Position numbers and translations under genes: made by a program. A DNA stretch of 5,527 nt from Thermoplasmata archaeon (GTDB lineage: Archaea > Thermoplasmatota > Thermoplasmata > Thermoplasmatales > Thermoplasmataceae), in NCBI GenBank assembly GCA_021835185.1, contig JAKBQO010000108.1, positions 1 through 5,527 of the forward strand. The letters are read 5' to 3'. This document shows, in pieces, positions 1 through 5,527 of the stretch (its first letter is position 1; every line of letters starts with the position of its first letter). The notes under the pieces were generated by a model. The model was not told the DNA's origin. It searched no databases and saw only the letters and a program-made list of their open reading frames with translations.

Positions 1-1
1 T

Positions 2-673
2 CTGCTGGCGAACACAGGAAATAACATCCCGGCAACCGGTTCCCTGATCGGGACTATAGCATACGGGTTAGAATATAAAAAAGTCAGTTACGCTGTTGAA
101 GGAAGCATTTTCAGTGCGGGTTCTTCTATTGACTGGATGAAGAATATTCTTAATGTGAAATCTTACGATAAACTGGAAGAAATGGCATTGAAGGCGCACA
201 GTTCCAATGCATACCTTGTCCCTGCCTTTACAGGGCTTGGCTCTCCATACTGGGATCCTACGGCCAGGGGAACTATTGTTGGATTGACCCATTCCACCGG
301 CAGGAATGAGATGGCACGGATGGCATACGAATCAGTAGCTTACCAGACAGAGGACGTTTTGCAGGAAGTTAAAAAAGTAACACCGGTGAAGGAATTAAAG
401 GTGGATGGGGGATTGACCCGCAGCCAATTTCTTATGCAACTCCAGTCAAATCTTTCCGGCTTAAATATTATAAAAACTAATACCACTGAAATTACAGCTA
501 CAGGTTCTGCATATATAGCAGGGCTTGCATCAGGTTTCTGGAAGCTGGACCAGCTGGGTGCCATGTCATCGACTGAAAGAAAGTTTTCTCCTGATAATAG
601 TTCTGGAGGTGCACACTCAGGATATTTTGGCTGGAAACAGGCAGTAGCTATATCCTTTGGATGGGAAAACTAG
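2..673 (+). CDS. glpK: Glycerol kinase, C-terminal part (5' end outside window)
   Basis: Glycerol kinase (FGGY family) phosphorylates glycerol with ATP to sn-glycerol-3-phosphate in the cytosol. The frame is open from base 2 and ends with TAG at 671-673, giving the last 223 residues of a family usually near 500. Seen: LLANTG at the fragment start, the VPAFTGLGSPYWDPTARG block (Y83-W84-D85 of the fragment), the second FGGY signature region GTIVGLTHSTGRNEMARMAYE, VDGG (134-137) of the nucleotide-binding part, and TATGSAYIAGLASGFW. These align block by block with E. coli GlpK from memory. One signature position normally Ala/Ser (before x-x-Glu) is Met here. The catalytic Asp region lies upstream of the window, so activity cannot be judged. 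An internal ATG at 137 opens the same frame but lies inside conserved family sequence, so it is not the start. The next gene follows after 53 nt but seems to have its own promoter. Identification is very secure. Confidence 0.97.
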   Translation: MLANTGNNIPATGSLIGTIAYGLEYKKVSYAVEGSIFSAGSSIDWMKNILNVKSYDKLEEMALKAHSSNAYLVPAFTGLGSPYWDPTARGTIVGLTHSTGRNEMARMAYESVAYQTEDVLQEVKKVTPVKELKVDGGLTRSQFLMQLQSNLSGLNIIKTNTTEITATGSAYIAGLASGFWKLDQLGAMSSTERKFSPDNSSGGAHSGYFGWKQAVAISFGWEN

Positions 674-700
674 CCTTATACCATACGGTTAACAAATATT

Positions 701-708
701 TTTATAAA
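701..708 (+). promoter_or_regulatory. TATA-like box for the M13 peptidase gene
   Basis: The octamer TTTATAAA matches the archaeal TATA consensus. Its centre lies about 22 nt before the ATG at 727, so transcription starting 24-27 nt downstream of the box would begin at or next to the start codon. This implies a leaderless or nearly leaderless mRNA and a transcript independent of glpK. A purine-rich GGAAGGA sits directly against the ATG, too close for a normal Shine-Dalgarno. Inferred from position and composition only. Confidence 0.5.
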
Positions 709-726
709 AGCCTGTTATAGGAAGGA

Positions 727-2682
727 ATGGAAGAAGCTGAAAGTATTTTAAAAAGAGATATAGGTTTCTCGGTCAAATATATAGATAGGTCTAAAAATCC
801 TGCAAAAGATTTTTATGGATATTGCAACGGGAAATGGCTTGAAGAGACAACTATACCCGAAGATAGATCAAGATATGGGGCTTTCGACATGCTTTACGAA
901 AAAAATATGTACATACTGAGAAGCATACTTGAAGATCTTCAAAAGAATTCCCACAATAACATGGAAAAACAGCTTGGCGATTTTTACGCATCCGCTATGG
1001 ATACAGAGAGGTTAGAAAAATTAAAATTCAGCCCGATAAAGGGCGAGATGGATAATATTAATAATGCTACAAAGGAAAAACTTCCCGAACTCTTCGCTGA
1101 ATTAACCATGAAAAGCGTCCAGATTCCCTTCGATATAGGAAGTGCAGAGGATGCAAAAAATGCAGAAATATATTCACTATATATTGGCCAGGGCGGGCTA
1201 TCTCTTCCCGATCGGGATTATTATTTAAACGAACAGATGAAACCAATCCTGGATGCATATAAAAAGCATATAGCCAGGATGTTTACCTTATATGGCTATA
1301 CTCAGAATGATGCAGAAAATACGGCAGAGAGAGTTGTTTCACTGGAAACAGAACTGGCTAAGTTTAGCAGGAGCAAAACTGATTTAAGGGATGTAGAAAG
1401 GGCATACAACAAATATAGTATGGAGGAACTTTTCCAGAAATTCCCGGAACTAGGCTTTGACCGGTATTTTAAAATAATCGGTTCAGGCAATATGAATTAT
1501 GCCATAATAGATGCACCGGAATTCTTTGAACAGGCAGGTGCATTGTTGAAAAATACAGCAATTGAAAATATTGTTTCCTATCTAAAGTGGAAGGTATTAG
1601 CCGGCAGCGCAATGTTTCTGCATAAGGAAGCAGTTGATGAGAACTTCAACTTTTTCAAGAAAACACTGCTAGGGCAGGAAAAGATAGCTCCAAGGTGGAG
1701 AACGGTAGTCAATGTAGTAGATGCCTCTATTGGTGACTCTCTGGGGCAGGTTTATGTTGATAAGCATTTCGGAAAGGAAGCTGTTGAAAAAATAACCGTA
1801 CTGGTCAATGATATAAAAGCCATTTTTAAAGAAAGGCTGGAAAACAATCCCTGGATGAGTAAGGAAACAAGGGAAAAAGCTTTGCTAAAATTCTCCAAAT
1901 TCAATGCCAAAATAGGATATACTGAAAAATTCAAGGATTATTCTTCCATTGAAATTAATCCAGATGACTATATAGGCAATGTTGAACGTGCAGCATCATT
2001 CGAACTGAACAGGCAGCTCAAAAGAATTGGAACCAAGGTGGATAAAACAGAGTGGTACATGACCCCTCCCACGGTTAACGCATATTTCAATCCCATGGGC
2101 AATGAAATAGTATTCCCTGCAGGAATAATGCAGCCGCCATTTTTTGACCCTGAAATGGATGATGCGGTAAACTATGGTGGAATCGGTGGTGTAATATCAC
2201 ATGAAATAACACATGGATACGATGATCAGGGAAGCCATTTCGATGAAAATGGAAATATGGTGAACTGGTGGACAGACGAGGATAAGAAGCGTTTCGATGA
2301 GATGGCTGAAAAAGTAGTCAAACTTTATTCCTCCGTGGAAATCCTCCCGGGCCTGAACGTGAATGGGAAATTAACCCTGGGTGAAAACATTGCTGACCTT
2401 GGGGCCGTTTTGATAGCCTATGAGGCACTGCAGAAAAGGCTTAAGGCTGAACCGGCTAAGAACATAAAAATAGATGGTTTAACACCTGAGCAGAGATTTT
2501 TCATATCATGGGGGCAGGTCTGGAGGACTAAAATTAGGGATAACGAAGCAAGAAGGCTTGCGACCATAGACCCGCATTCACCAGGCTCTGTAAGGTCTGA
2601 ACTTCCACCATGGAACCATCCGGATTTCTGCAAAACTTTCGGGTTACCATCCTCTACAAAGGAAAAAATATTAATGTGGTGA
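727..2682 (+). CDS. M13 family (neprilysin/PepO-like) zinc endopeptidase
   Basis: A zinc metallo-endopeptidase of 651 aa, the usual length for the soluble part of M13 enzymes, which cut oligopeptides on the amino side of hydrophobic residues. Residues 20-37 carry the N-terminal family block (PAKDFYGYCNGKW), and the helical M13 N-domain follows to about residue 400. The catalytic domain has NAYF (451-454, substrate backbone binding), VFPAGIMQPPFFDPEMD, zinc site HEITH (H492, E493, H496), third ligand E553 with D557 in GENIADLG, and H617 and R623 in HSPGSVR, matching neprilysin H711 and R717. The end is KILMW, close to the CRVW-type terminus of neprilysin. All expected catalytic residues are present. 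No signal peptide or transmembrane helix precedes the domain, so it should be cytosolic and act in peptide turnover. An in-frame TAG at 718-720 makes ATG 727 the first possible start. It converges with the MNT gene on the other strand. Confidence 0.97.
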   Translation: MEEAESILKRDIGFSVKYIDRSKNPAKDFYGYCNGKWLEETTIPEDRSRYGAFDMLYEKNMYILRSILEDLQKNSHNNMEKQLGDFYASAMDTERLEKLKFSPIKGEMDNINNATKEKLPELFAELTMKSVQIPFDIGSAEDAKNAEIYSLYIGQGGLSLPDRDYYLNEQMKPILDAYKKHIARMFTLYGYTQNDAENTAERVVSLETELAKFSRSKTDLRDVERAYNKYSMEELFQKFPELGFDRYFKIIGSGNMNYAIIDAPEFFEQAGALLKNTAIENIVSYLKWKVLAGSAMFLHKEAVDENFNFFKKTLLGQEKIAPRWRTVVNVVDASIGDSLGQVYVDKHFGKEAVEKITVLVNDIKAIFKERLENNPWMSKETREKALLKFSKFNAKIGYTEKFKDYSSIEINPDDYIGNVERAASFELNRQLKRIGTKVDKTEWYMTPPTVNAYFNPMGNEIVFPAGIMQPPFFDPEMDDAVNYGGIGGVISHEITHGYDDQGSHFDENGNMVNWWTDEDKKRFDEMAEKVVKLYSSVEILPGLNVNGKLTLGENIADLGAVLIAYEALQKRLKAEPAKNIKIDGLTPEQRFFISWGQVWRTKIRDNEARRLATIDPHSPGSVRSELPPWNHPDFCKTFGLPSSTKEKILMW

Positions 2683-2828
2683 ATATATCATTATTTACCA
2701 GTTTACAATATATAAAGCTGGCGTTCTATAATTTTATCAGAATGAAATAAATTTTTATCATGTTACCATTGCAACACTTATTATCTAATGCAATTGTAAT
2801 TTATAGCTATATAGTATATATAACAAAT
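2683..2828. other. AT-rich spacer between convergent genes
   Basis: These 146 nt separate the stop codon of the M13 peptidase gene from the stop codon of the opposite-strand MNT gene, so both transcripts should end here. No gene is visible. It contains a five-T run on the + strand (2752-2756), which could be a weak archaeal oligo-T terminator for the peptidase gene. There is also a 6-bp inverted repeat ATTGCA/TGCAAT (2768-2773 and 2789-2794) and a perfect 10-bp palindrome TATAGCTATA (2802-2811). At this AT content such small symmetries can arise by chance. A TATA-like AATATATAAAG near 2707-2717 has no + strand gene after it. Confidence 0.5.
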
Positions 2829-3185
2829 TTACCGTGAATTAATACTAATATTGGCAATTCCAAAATCATCCCTCAATACTATTCCCTGGCTAAATGCATC
2901 CTTTATAAATTTGTTATTCTTACCTGCCATTTTTTTTATTTCATCCGGAGTTAACAATACAGTTTCATAACCCGCAGGAAAATCAATATTTTTTAGTCTT
3001 TTTAAAGGATTAGCATCAAAATGCCCTATAATTAATATATCAATATCACTCCACAAATTGAAATCTCCGCGGGCGTAGGAGCCTATTAATATCACAGTAC
3101 ATTTAAAGTCAAGGGTTTTTGCATACTCGCCTGATTGATTTATTACACTATTCCTCTCCTTTATTCTTTTTTCAATGATTTCCAT
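2829..3185 (-). CDS. MNT minimal nucleotidyltransferase (MntA-like antitoxin partner of HEPN)
   Basis: A 118-aa protein of the minimal DNA-polymerase-beta-like nucleotidyltransferase family. Residues 35-49 read GSYARGDFNLWSDID. This satisfies the GSx10DxD signature of active enzymes, with G35-S36 binding the nucleotide phosphates and D47 and D49 as metal-binding acids. E74 (YETVLLTP) sits on the strand where the third acid is expected. The tail pattern NNKFIKDAFSQGIVLRDD is typical of archaeal members of this family. In characterised MntA/HepT systems the MNT protein neutralises its HEPN RNase by AMP transfer; the same role is inferred here. The start is well supported: the - strand has GAGGAGGT ending 9 nt before the ATG, inside the end of the HEPN gene, and the two frames overlap by 25 nt. 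It is the distal gene of the pair and is probably translationally coupled. Confidence 0.93.
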   Translation of the reverse strand: MEIIEKRIKERNSVINQSGEYAKTLDFKCTVILIGSYARGDFNLWSDIDILIIGHFDANPLKRLKNIDFPAGYETVLLTPDEIKKMAGKNNKFIKDAFSQGIVLRDDFGIANISINSR

Positions 3186-3568
3186 TTGCTTTCTACCTCC
3201 TCTATTATTATTCCTGCATTAGCTATGGCTTCATTTGCTTCATCGAGTGTATAATAATCTTCAGGCACACCTTCTGTCCAGGCATCTGTGTATCGGGTTG
3301 GTATATAATACTTATCTAGAACCTTGGCAATATTAACTAAATTCTTATCAAACCCTGCTTTATTTAATAATAAGGATACTGAATGTCCAAATGAATCGCT
3401 TCCCGTACCTCTTATGTACGCTTTAACTGCATATTCAGTAGCCTGCTGTGCTTTAAAACATGCCCAGTTATAAAATTCCGCTGACTTATCATTTTCTGCA
3501 GACTTCAAAGTATATTTTGCATTAGACATCCATCTCGCATATTCGTCTTCGTCTAGATAAGTGACCAT
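3161..3568 (-). CDS. HEPN domain protein (putative toxin of HEPN/MNT pair)
   Basis: A 135-aa, mostly helical HEPN protein of the COG1895 type. Seen: AEFYNWACFKAQQATEYAVK (30-49), typical of helix 2 of this group; R53; G61-H62-S63 followed by VSLLL; and YYIPTRYTDAW (87-97) with a final helix DEANEAIANAGIIIEEV, all as in archaeal HEPN proteins encoded beside MNT proteins. HEPN toxins are often metal-independent RNases using R-x4-6-H. Here R53 and H62 are separated by eight residues, and no HxY acceptor tyrosine follows the His, so RNase activity and the way it is silenced are uncertain. ATG 3568 is the first standard start: an in-frame stop lies 24 nt upstream with no ATG, GTG or TTG between. 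No Shine-Dalgarno precedes it, which fits a leaderless first gene. The partner MNT gene begins inside its last codons. Family assignment is firm; toxicity is inferred. Confidence 0.92.
   Translation of the reverse strand: MVTYLDEDEYARWMSNAKYTLKSAENDKSAEFYNWACFKAQQATEYAVKAYIRGTGSDSFGHSVSLLLNKAGFDKNLVNIAKVLDKYYIPTRYTDAWTEGVPEDYYTLDEANEAIANAGIIIEEVESKWKSLKKE
3195..3202 (-). promoter_or_regulatory. Strong Shine-Dalgarno for the MNT gene
   Basis: On the - strand the octamer GAGGAGGT lies within the last codons of the HEPN gene, with 9 nt between it and the MNT ATG (3185). It is a near-perfect complement of the 16S rRNA 3' end at ordinary spacing, and it fixes the MNT start. None of the first genes in the window whose start is visible has such a site. 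This suggests leaderless starts for first genes and Shine-Dalgarno initiation for internal operon genes. Confidence 0.85.
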
Positions 3569-3587
3569 CTCAATTAACTTAATATGA

Positions 3588-3602
3588 TATTATTATTAAT
3601 AT
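3588..3602 (-). promoter_or_regulatory. Possible promoter (A/T box) of the HEPN/MNT operon
   Basis: The - strand reads an uninterrupted A/T stretch (ATTAATAATA) centred about 26-27 nt before the HEPN ATG at 3568, the distance expected between an archaeal TATA box and a leaderless start. The flanks are also very AT-rich, so the exact box is not distinguishable. Position-based inference only. Confidence 0.35.
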
Positions 3603-3669
3603 TATCTCTATGTTCAGGCTTTTTACCTGTCTCATGGTTGTACAAAATATCAATAATTTGGGAACATAA

Positions 3670-3834
3670 AGGATTATTTTATTTCATATTTCTCCTGAAG
3701 GGGATACCAATATTGTTTTATGGTGTACAGAACTTATGGATTTGAAAAAATTATCAGAACTAATCTAGAAGGCCAAAACACTCACTGTAGCAGGAGGCCT
3801 GTGTTTAGTTGTAAGGGTTTCACCGCCATTTTAG
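3670..3834 (+). pseudogene. Possible decayed gene end, interrupted by TAG
   Basis: In the otherwise empty stretch between the HEPN and HAD genes, one + strand frame reads protein-like sequence: SPEGDTNIVLWCTELMDLKK, then LSELI and TAG (3766-3768), then KAKTLTVAGGLCLVV and TAG at 3832-3834. The frame is preceded by a TAA at 3667-3669 and has no good start; the only ATG (3736) is late. The acidic, helix-like composition and continuity across the single TAG resemble the 3' remnant of a gene. It is short enough to be chance, and I do not recognise the family. Its last 15 nt overlap the 3' end of the HAD gene on the other strand. Confidence 0.2.
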
Positions 3835-4443
3835 CGTTTCAATTATTTTTATAATATCACCTATTTCGGATATTTCATAATCCTTGTGTTCTGCTCGTTT
3901 TTGAGTCCCATGTGAAACCAGAACCGCTACGCATCCCAGCAATTTAGCAGGGACAAGGTCATTGTCAATATCCCCCACAACTATTGTTCTTTCCGGTGTG
4001 CCATCCATAATTTTGATAGCCTTCTTATATGGCTCAGGGTCTGGTTTACCTTTTTCCACATCATCCATGGTTACTATAGCTTCTGCATGGACATTGATTT
4101 TTTCAATCATATCCCTTCTGGATGAGGTAACTATTGCAATTTTAAATCCCATATTTCTAAGCTGTGAGAATGTACCTTCCACATCCGGATAAAATTTAAC
4201 ATCCGGCAGCATTTTTTCGAAATACATCTCTTCCCTTTTTTCTATTGCAGGGTCGCGTGCGTTCATTTTTTTAATCAGCATGGAGCCAGGATAGCCTATC
4301 ATCAGGCGAATTACTTCAGGGTCCGTATCTATTCCGTAATCTTTAAACGCCAGCTGCCATGCCTTTATCCTGTATATTATTGAATTCCATATTGTGCCAT
4401 CGAGATCGAATATTATGGATTTATTAGCAGAAACTGTAGCCAT
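3820..4443 (-). CDS. HAD-superfamily hydrolase (phosphoglycolate phosphatase/beta-phosphoglucomutase-like)
   Basis: A 207-aa soluble HAD protein that uses an aspartyl-phosphate intermediate to remove or move phosphate on a small metabolite. All four HAD motifs are visible: motif I DLDGT with nucleophile D13 and general acid D15; motif II VTSS (T106/S107); the motif III lysine K133 in GKPDPEPY; and motif IV GDIDND (D158, D162) holding the magnesium. Residues about 20-85 form a small helical cap between motifs I and II, as in C1-type HADs such as Gph and PgmB. GKPDPEPY is typical of that branch. The substrate cannot be read from sequence; phosphoglycolate phosphatase or another sugar-phosphate phosphatase is possible. 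ATG 4443 is the only standard start after an upstream in-frame stop at 4468-4470. There is no Shine-Dalgarno, and a TATA-like box sits about 27 nt upstream, so it is probably a leaderless single-gene transcript. Confidence 0.92.
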   Translation of the reverse strand: MATVSANKSIIFDLDGTIWNSIIYRIKAWQLAFKDYGIDTDPEVIRLMIGYPGSMLIKKMNARDPAIEKREEMYFEKMLPDVKFYPDVEGTFSQLRNMGFKIAIVTSSRRDMIEKINVHAEAIVTMDDVEKGKPDPEPYKKAIKIMDGTPERTIVVGDIDNDLVPAKLLGCVAVLVSHGTQKRAEHKDYEISEIGDIIKIIETLKWR

Positions 4444-4463
4444 AGATGTGTAATGTAAAAAGG

Positions 4464-4475
4464 TTAATTAAATTT
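4464..4475 (-). promoter_or_regulatory. Possible TATA box of the HAD phosphatase gene
   Basis: The - strand reads AAATTTAATTAA, centred about 27 nt before the ATG at 4443, which is right for a leaderless archaeal transcript. A second candidate, AATTTATATT (4481-4490), would give a leader of roughly 16 nt, but no Shine-Dalgarno lies in it, so the nearer box is favoured. Inference from position and composition. Confidence 0.4.
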
Positions 4476-4546
4476 ACAGAAATATAAATTATGTGGCTAT
4501 AACTCAATATAAAATTTAATAAAATAACTAAACTATTTTAGAAATT

Positions 4547-4561
4547 AAAAAAGTTAAAAAA
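4547..4561 (-). terminator. Oligo-T terminator after the MFS gene
   Basis: Immediately after the TAA of the MFS gene the transcript strand carries two runs of six T separated by three bases (TTTTTTAACTTTTTT), followed by more AT-rich sequence. Archaeal RNA polymerase terminates on such oligo-T tracts without a hairpin. It would separate the MFS transcript from the HAD gene, whose start is about 100 nt further on in the same direction. Confidence 0.6.
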
Positions 4562-4562
4562 C

Positions 4563-5527
4563 TTACTCCTCAGAAGGAGTAACGGTGCTTTTTTTCACAA
4601 CTTCCATCCTCCTTCCAAGAACCTCCTTTGACAGGAGTACTACAAATGCAGAAATCACGAATGTGAAGGCACCTATCATGAATGCATATTTGAATGCAGT
4701 CGCATCAGGGAAGGAAAATATCACATTTCCAGTAGCAGAATGTACAACGTCAACTGCAGTATACAGTGAAAGTACTGTTCCTGCTATGGGAGCCCCTATA
4801 CTGCTTCCTATGTATCTGAATGTGCTGTTCATAGATGTGGCAAGCCCCATATCCCTTGCTTCTACCGATAATACAAGGAGGTTGATAATTGAAGCATTCA
4901 TTATTGCCATTCCTGACCCTATTATGGCTTCATCGGCAAGTGTCATAACAAGCCCCGGGGATGCTGAGAGCATGAAAAATCCTATTGCTGAAACAATTGA
5001 TCCTGCTATTGCCAGCGGTTTTATTCCAGTCCTGGAAATAAGTTTTCCGGTTACAATGGAAAATACTATCATTCCTGCAGCAAATGCCACCATTGAAATT
5101 CCTGTTTCCAGTATAGAAAAGCCAAATCCGTATGGTTCCGGTGTTTCAAAGCGGTATGACAATGCCTGCATTGACAGATACATTCCTATTCCTGATATCG
5201 TAAGTGAAATATTTGCAATAAGCACATTCCTCTTTGATAGTAATTTCATATCGAATATGGCTTCTCCACCATGGTGGTAATAATGCCTTTCGTATATAAA
5301 CATAGGAATAAGCAGTACAATACCTGTTATGGCCATGCCCAGGAATAGTAATGAATGCCATCCCCATGATGAACCTTCTGACATTGCCAGGACTATTAAT
5401 GCCAGTGGCACACCGAGTGCTATAGCTCCTACATAGTCTACCTTAACATCAGGCCTTCTGTATCTGGATTCCTTAACTTTCCACAGTGTGAGTATAGCCA
5501 GGGCTACTATAAATGGTATAGCAGTAT
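4563..5527 (-). CDS. MFS transporter, DHA2 (EmrB/QacA-like) drug-efflux type, C-terminal part
   Basis: The C-terminal 321 residues or so of a major facilitator permease. The frame stays open to the right edge, so the start is outside. Reading in from the edge: a helix (AIPFIVALAILTLW), a basic linker ending RRPDVKVDYVG, then GAIALGVPLALIVLAMSEGSSWGWHS. The P..D..G block with a following GW is characteristic of the middle of 14-helix DHA2 proton-drug antiporters. I count nine hydrophobic segments, fitting helices 6-14, and a short charged cytoplasmic tail ending TVTPSEE. A GTG at 5409-5411 could look like a start but lies within helix 7, so it is not one. Helix 5 with the antiporter motif C is out of view, as is any regulator. 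Such proteins export toxic organic compounds using the proton gradient; the substrate is unknown. Family call is firm, drug export is inferred. Confidence 0.93.
   Translation of the reverse strand, partial: TAIPFIVALAILTLWKVKESRYRRPDVKVDYVGAIALGVPLALIVLAMSEGSSWGWHSLLFLGMAITGIVLLIPMFIYERHYYHHGGEAIFDMKLLSKRNVLIANISLTISGIGMYLSMQALSYRFETPEPYGFGFSILETGISMVAFAAGMIVFSIVTGKLISRTGIKPLAIAGSIVSAIGFFMLSASPGLVMTLADEAIIGSGMAIMNASIINLLVLSVEARDMGLATSMNSTFRYIGSSIGAPIAGTVLSLYTAVDVVHSATGNVIFSFPDATAFKYAFMIGAFTFVISAFVVLLSKEVLGRRMEVVKKSTVTPSEE

Noticed and set aside
340..564. A 74-codon - strand open frame within glpK
   Set aside because: It is antisense to highly conserved glycerol kinase sequence and its product resembles no family.
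2706..2717. TATA-like AATATATAAAG in the spacer after the M13 gene
   Set aside because: No + strand gene or recognisable RNA follows it, and such strings are common by chance in this AT-rich spacer.
2802..2811. Perfect palindrome TATAGCTATA as a possible operator
   Set aside because: It lies between the 3' ends of two convergent genes, not near a promoter. At this AT content a 10-bp palindrome is not surprising.
2829..3568. HEPN/MNT pair as part of a larger defence island
   Set aside because: The flanking genes (M13 peptidase, HAD phosphatase, MFS transporter, glycerol kinase) are not defence genes, and no CRISPR repeats, integrase or restriction genes are visible.
3962..4192. A 76-codon + strand open frame
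   Set aside because: It is antisense to the motif II-IV region of the HAD gene, has no ribosome binding site or family resemblance, and is explained by the real gene on the other strand.
4585..5280. A 231-codon open frame on the + strand
   Set aside because: It lies entirely antisense to the MFS gene. Its product is a low-complexity Ser/Thr/Ile/Ala-rich sequence with no domain, as expected from the complement of membrane-helix codons.

Overview
The window looks like a piece of an AT-rich archaeal chromosome. The signs are frequent AGA/AGG arginine and ATA isoleucine codons, A/T-rich boxes about 22-27 nt upstream of first-gene start codons with no Shine-Dalgarno (a leaderless arrangement), and a minimal HEPN/nucleotidyltransferase pair of the type common in archaea. 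A member of the Thermoplasmatales (for example a Ferroplasma- or Cuniculiplasma-like acidophile) would fit, but this is an inference from style and gene content. No marker gene in the window proves it.

Layout. On the + strand, the left edge cuts through glycerol kinase (2-673, C-terminal 223 residues). It is followed after 53 nt by a complete M13-family (neprilysin/PepO-like) zinc endopeptidase (727-2682) that has no signal peptide and its own TATA-like box. An AT-rich spacer (2683-2828) separates it from three transcription units on the - strand. These are a two-gene HEPN/MNT nucleotidyltransferase operon (3568-2829, genes overlapping by 25 nt); a HAD-superfamily phosphatase (4443-3820); and a 14-helix DHA2-type MFS drug-efflux-like permease that runs off the right edge (5527-4563). 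The 251 nt between the HEPN gene and the HAD gene hold no intact gene. They do carry a short, interrupted + strand reading frame that may be a decayed gene end.

How the genes relate. GlpK feeds glycerol into central metabolism as glycerol-3-phosphate. The M13 enzyme probably degrades cytosolic peptides. The HAD protein hydrolyses or isomerises a small phosphorylated metabolite. The MFS protein probably exports a drug-like compound. These look like independent housekeeping and accessory genes. The only system of two partners encoded together is the HEPN/MNT pair, a toxin-antitoxin-type module. It deserves a second look because its HEPN protein lacks the standard R-x4-6-H motif spacing and the acceptor tyrosine of the characterised HepT/MntA systems. 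I found no CRISPR array, insertion sequence, tRNA or rRNA, and no convincing undescribed multi-gene system.
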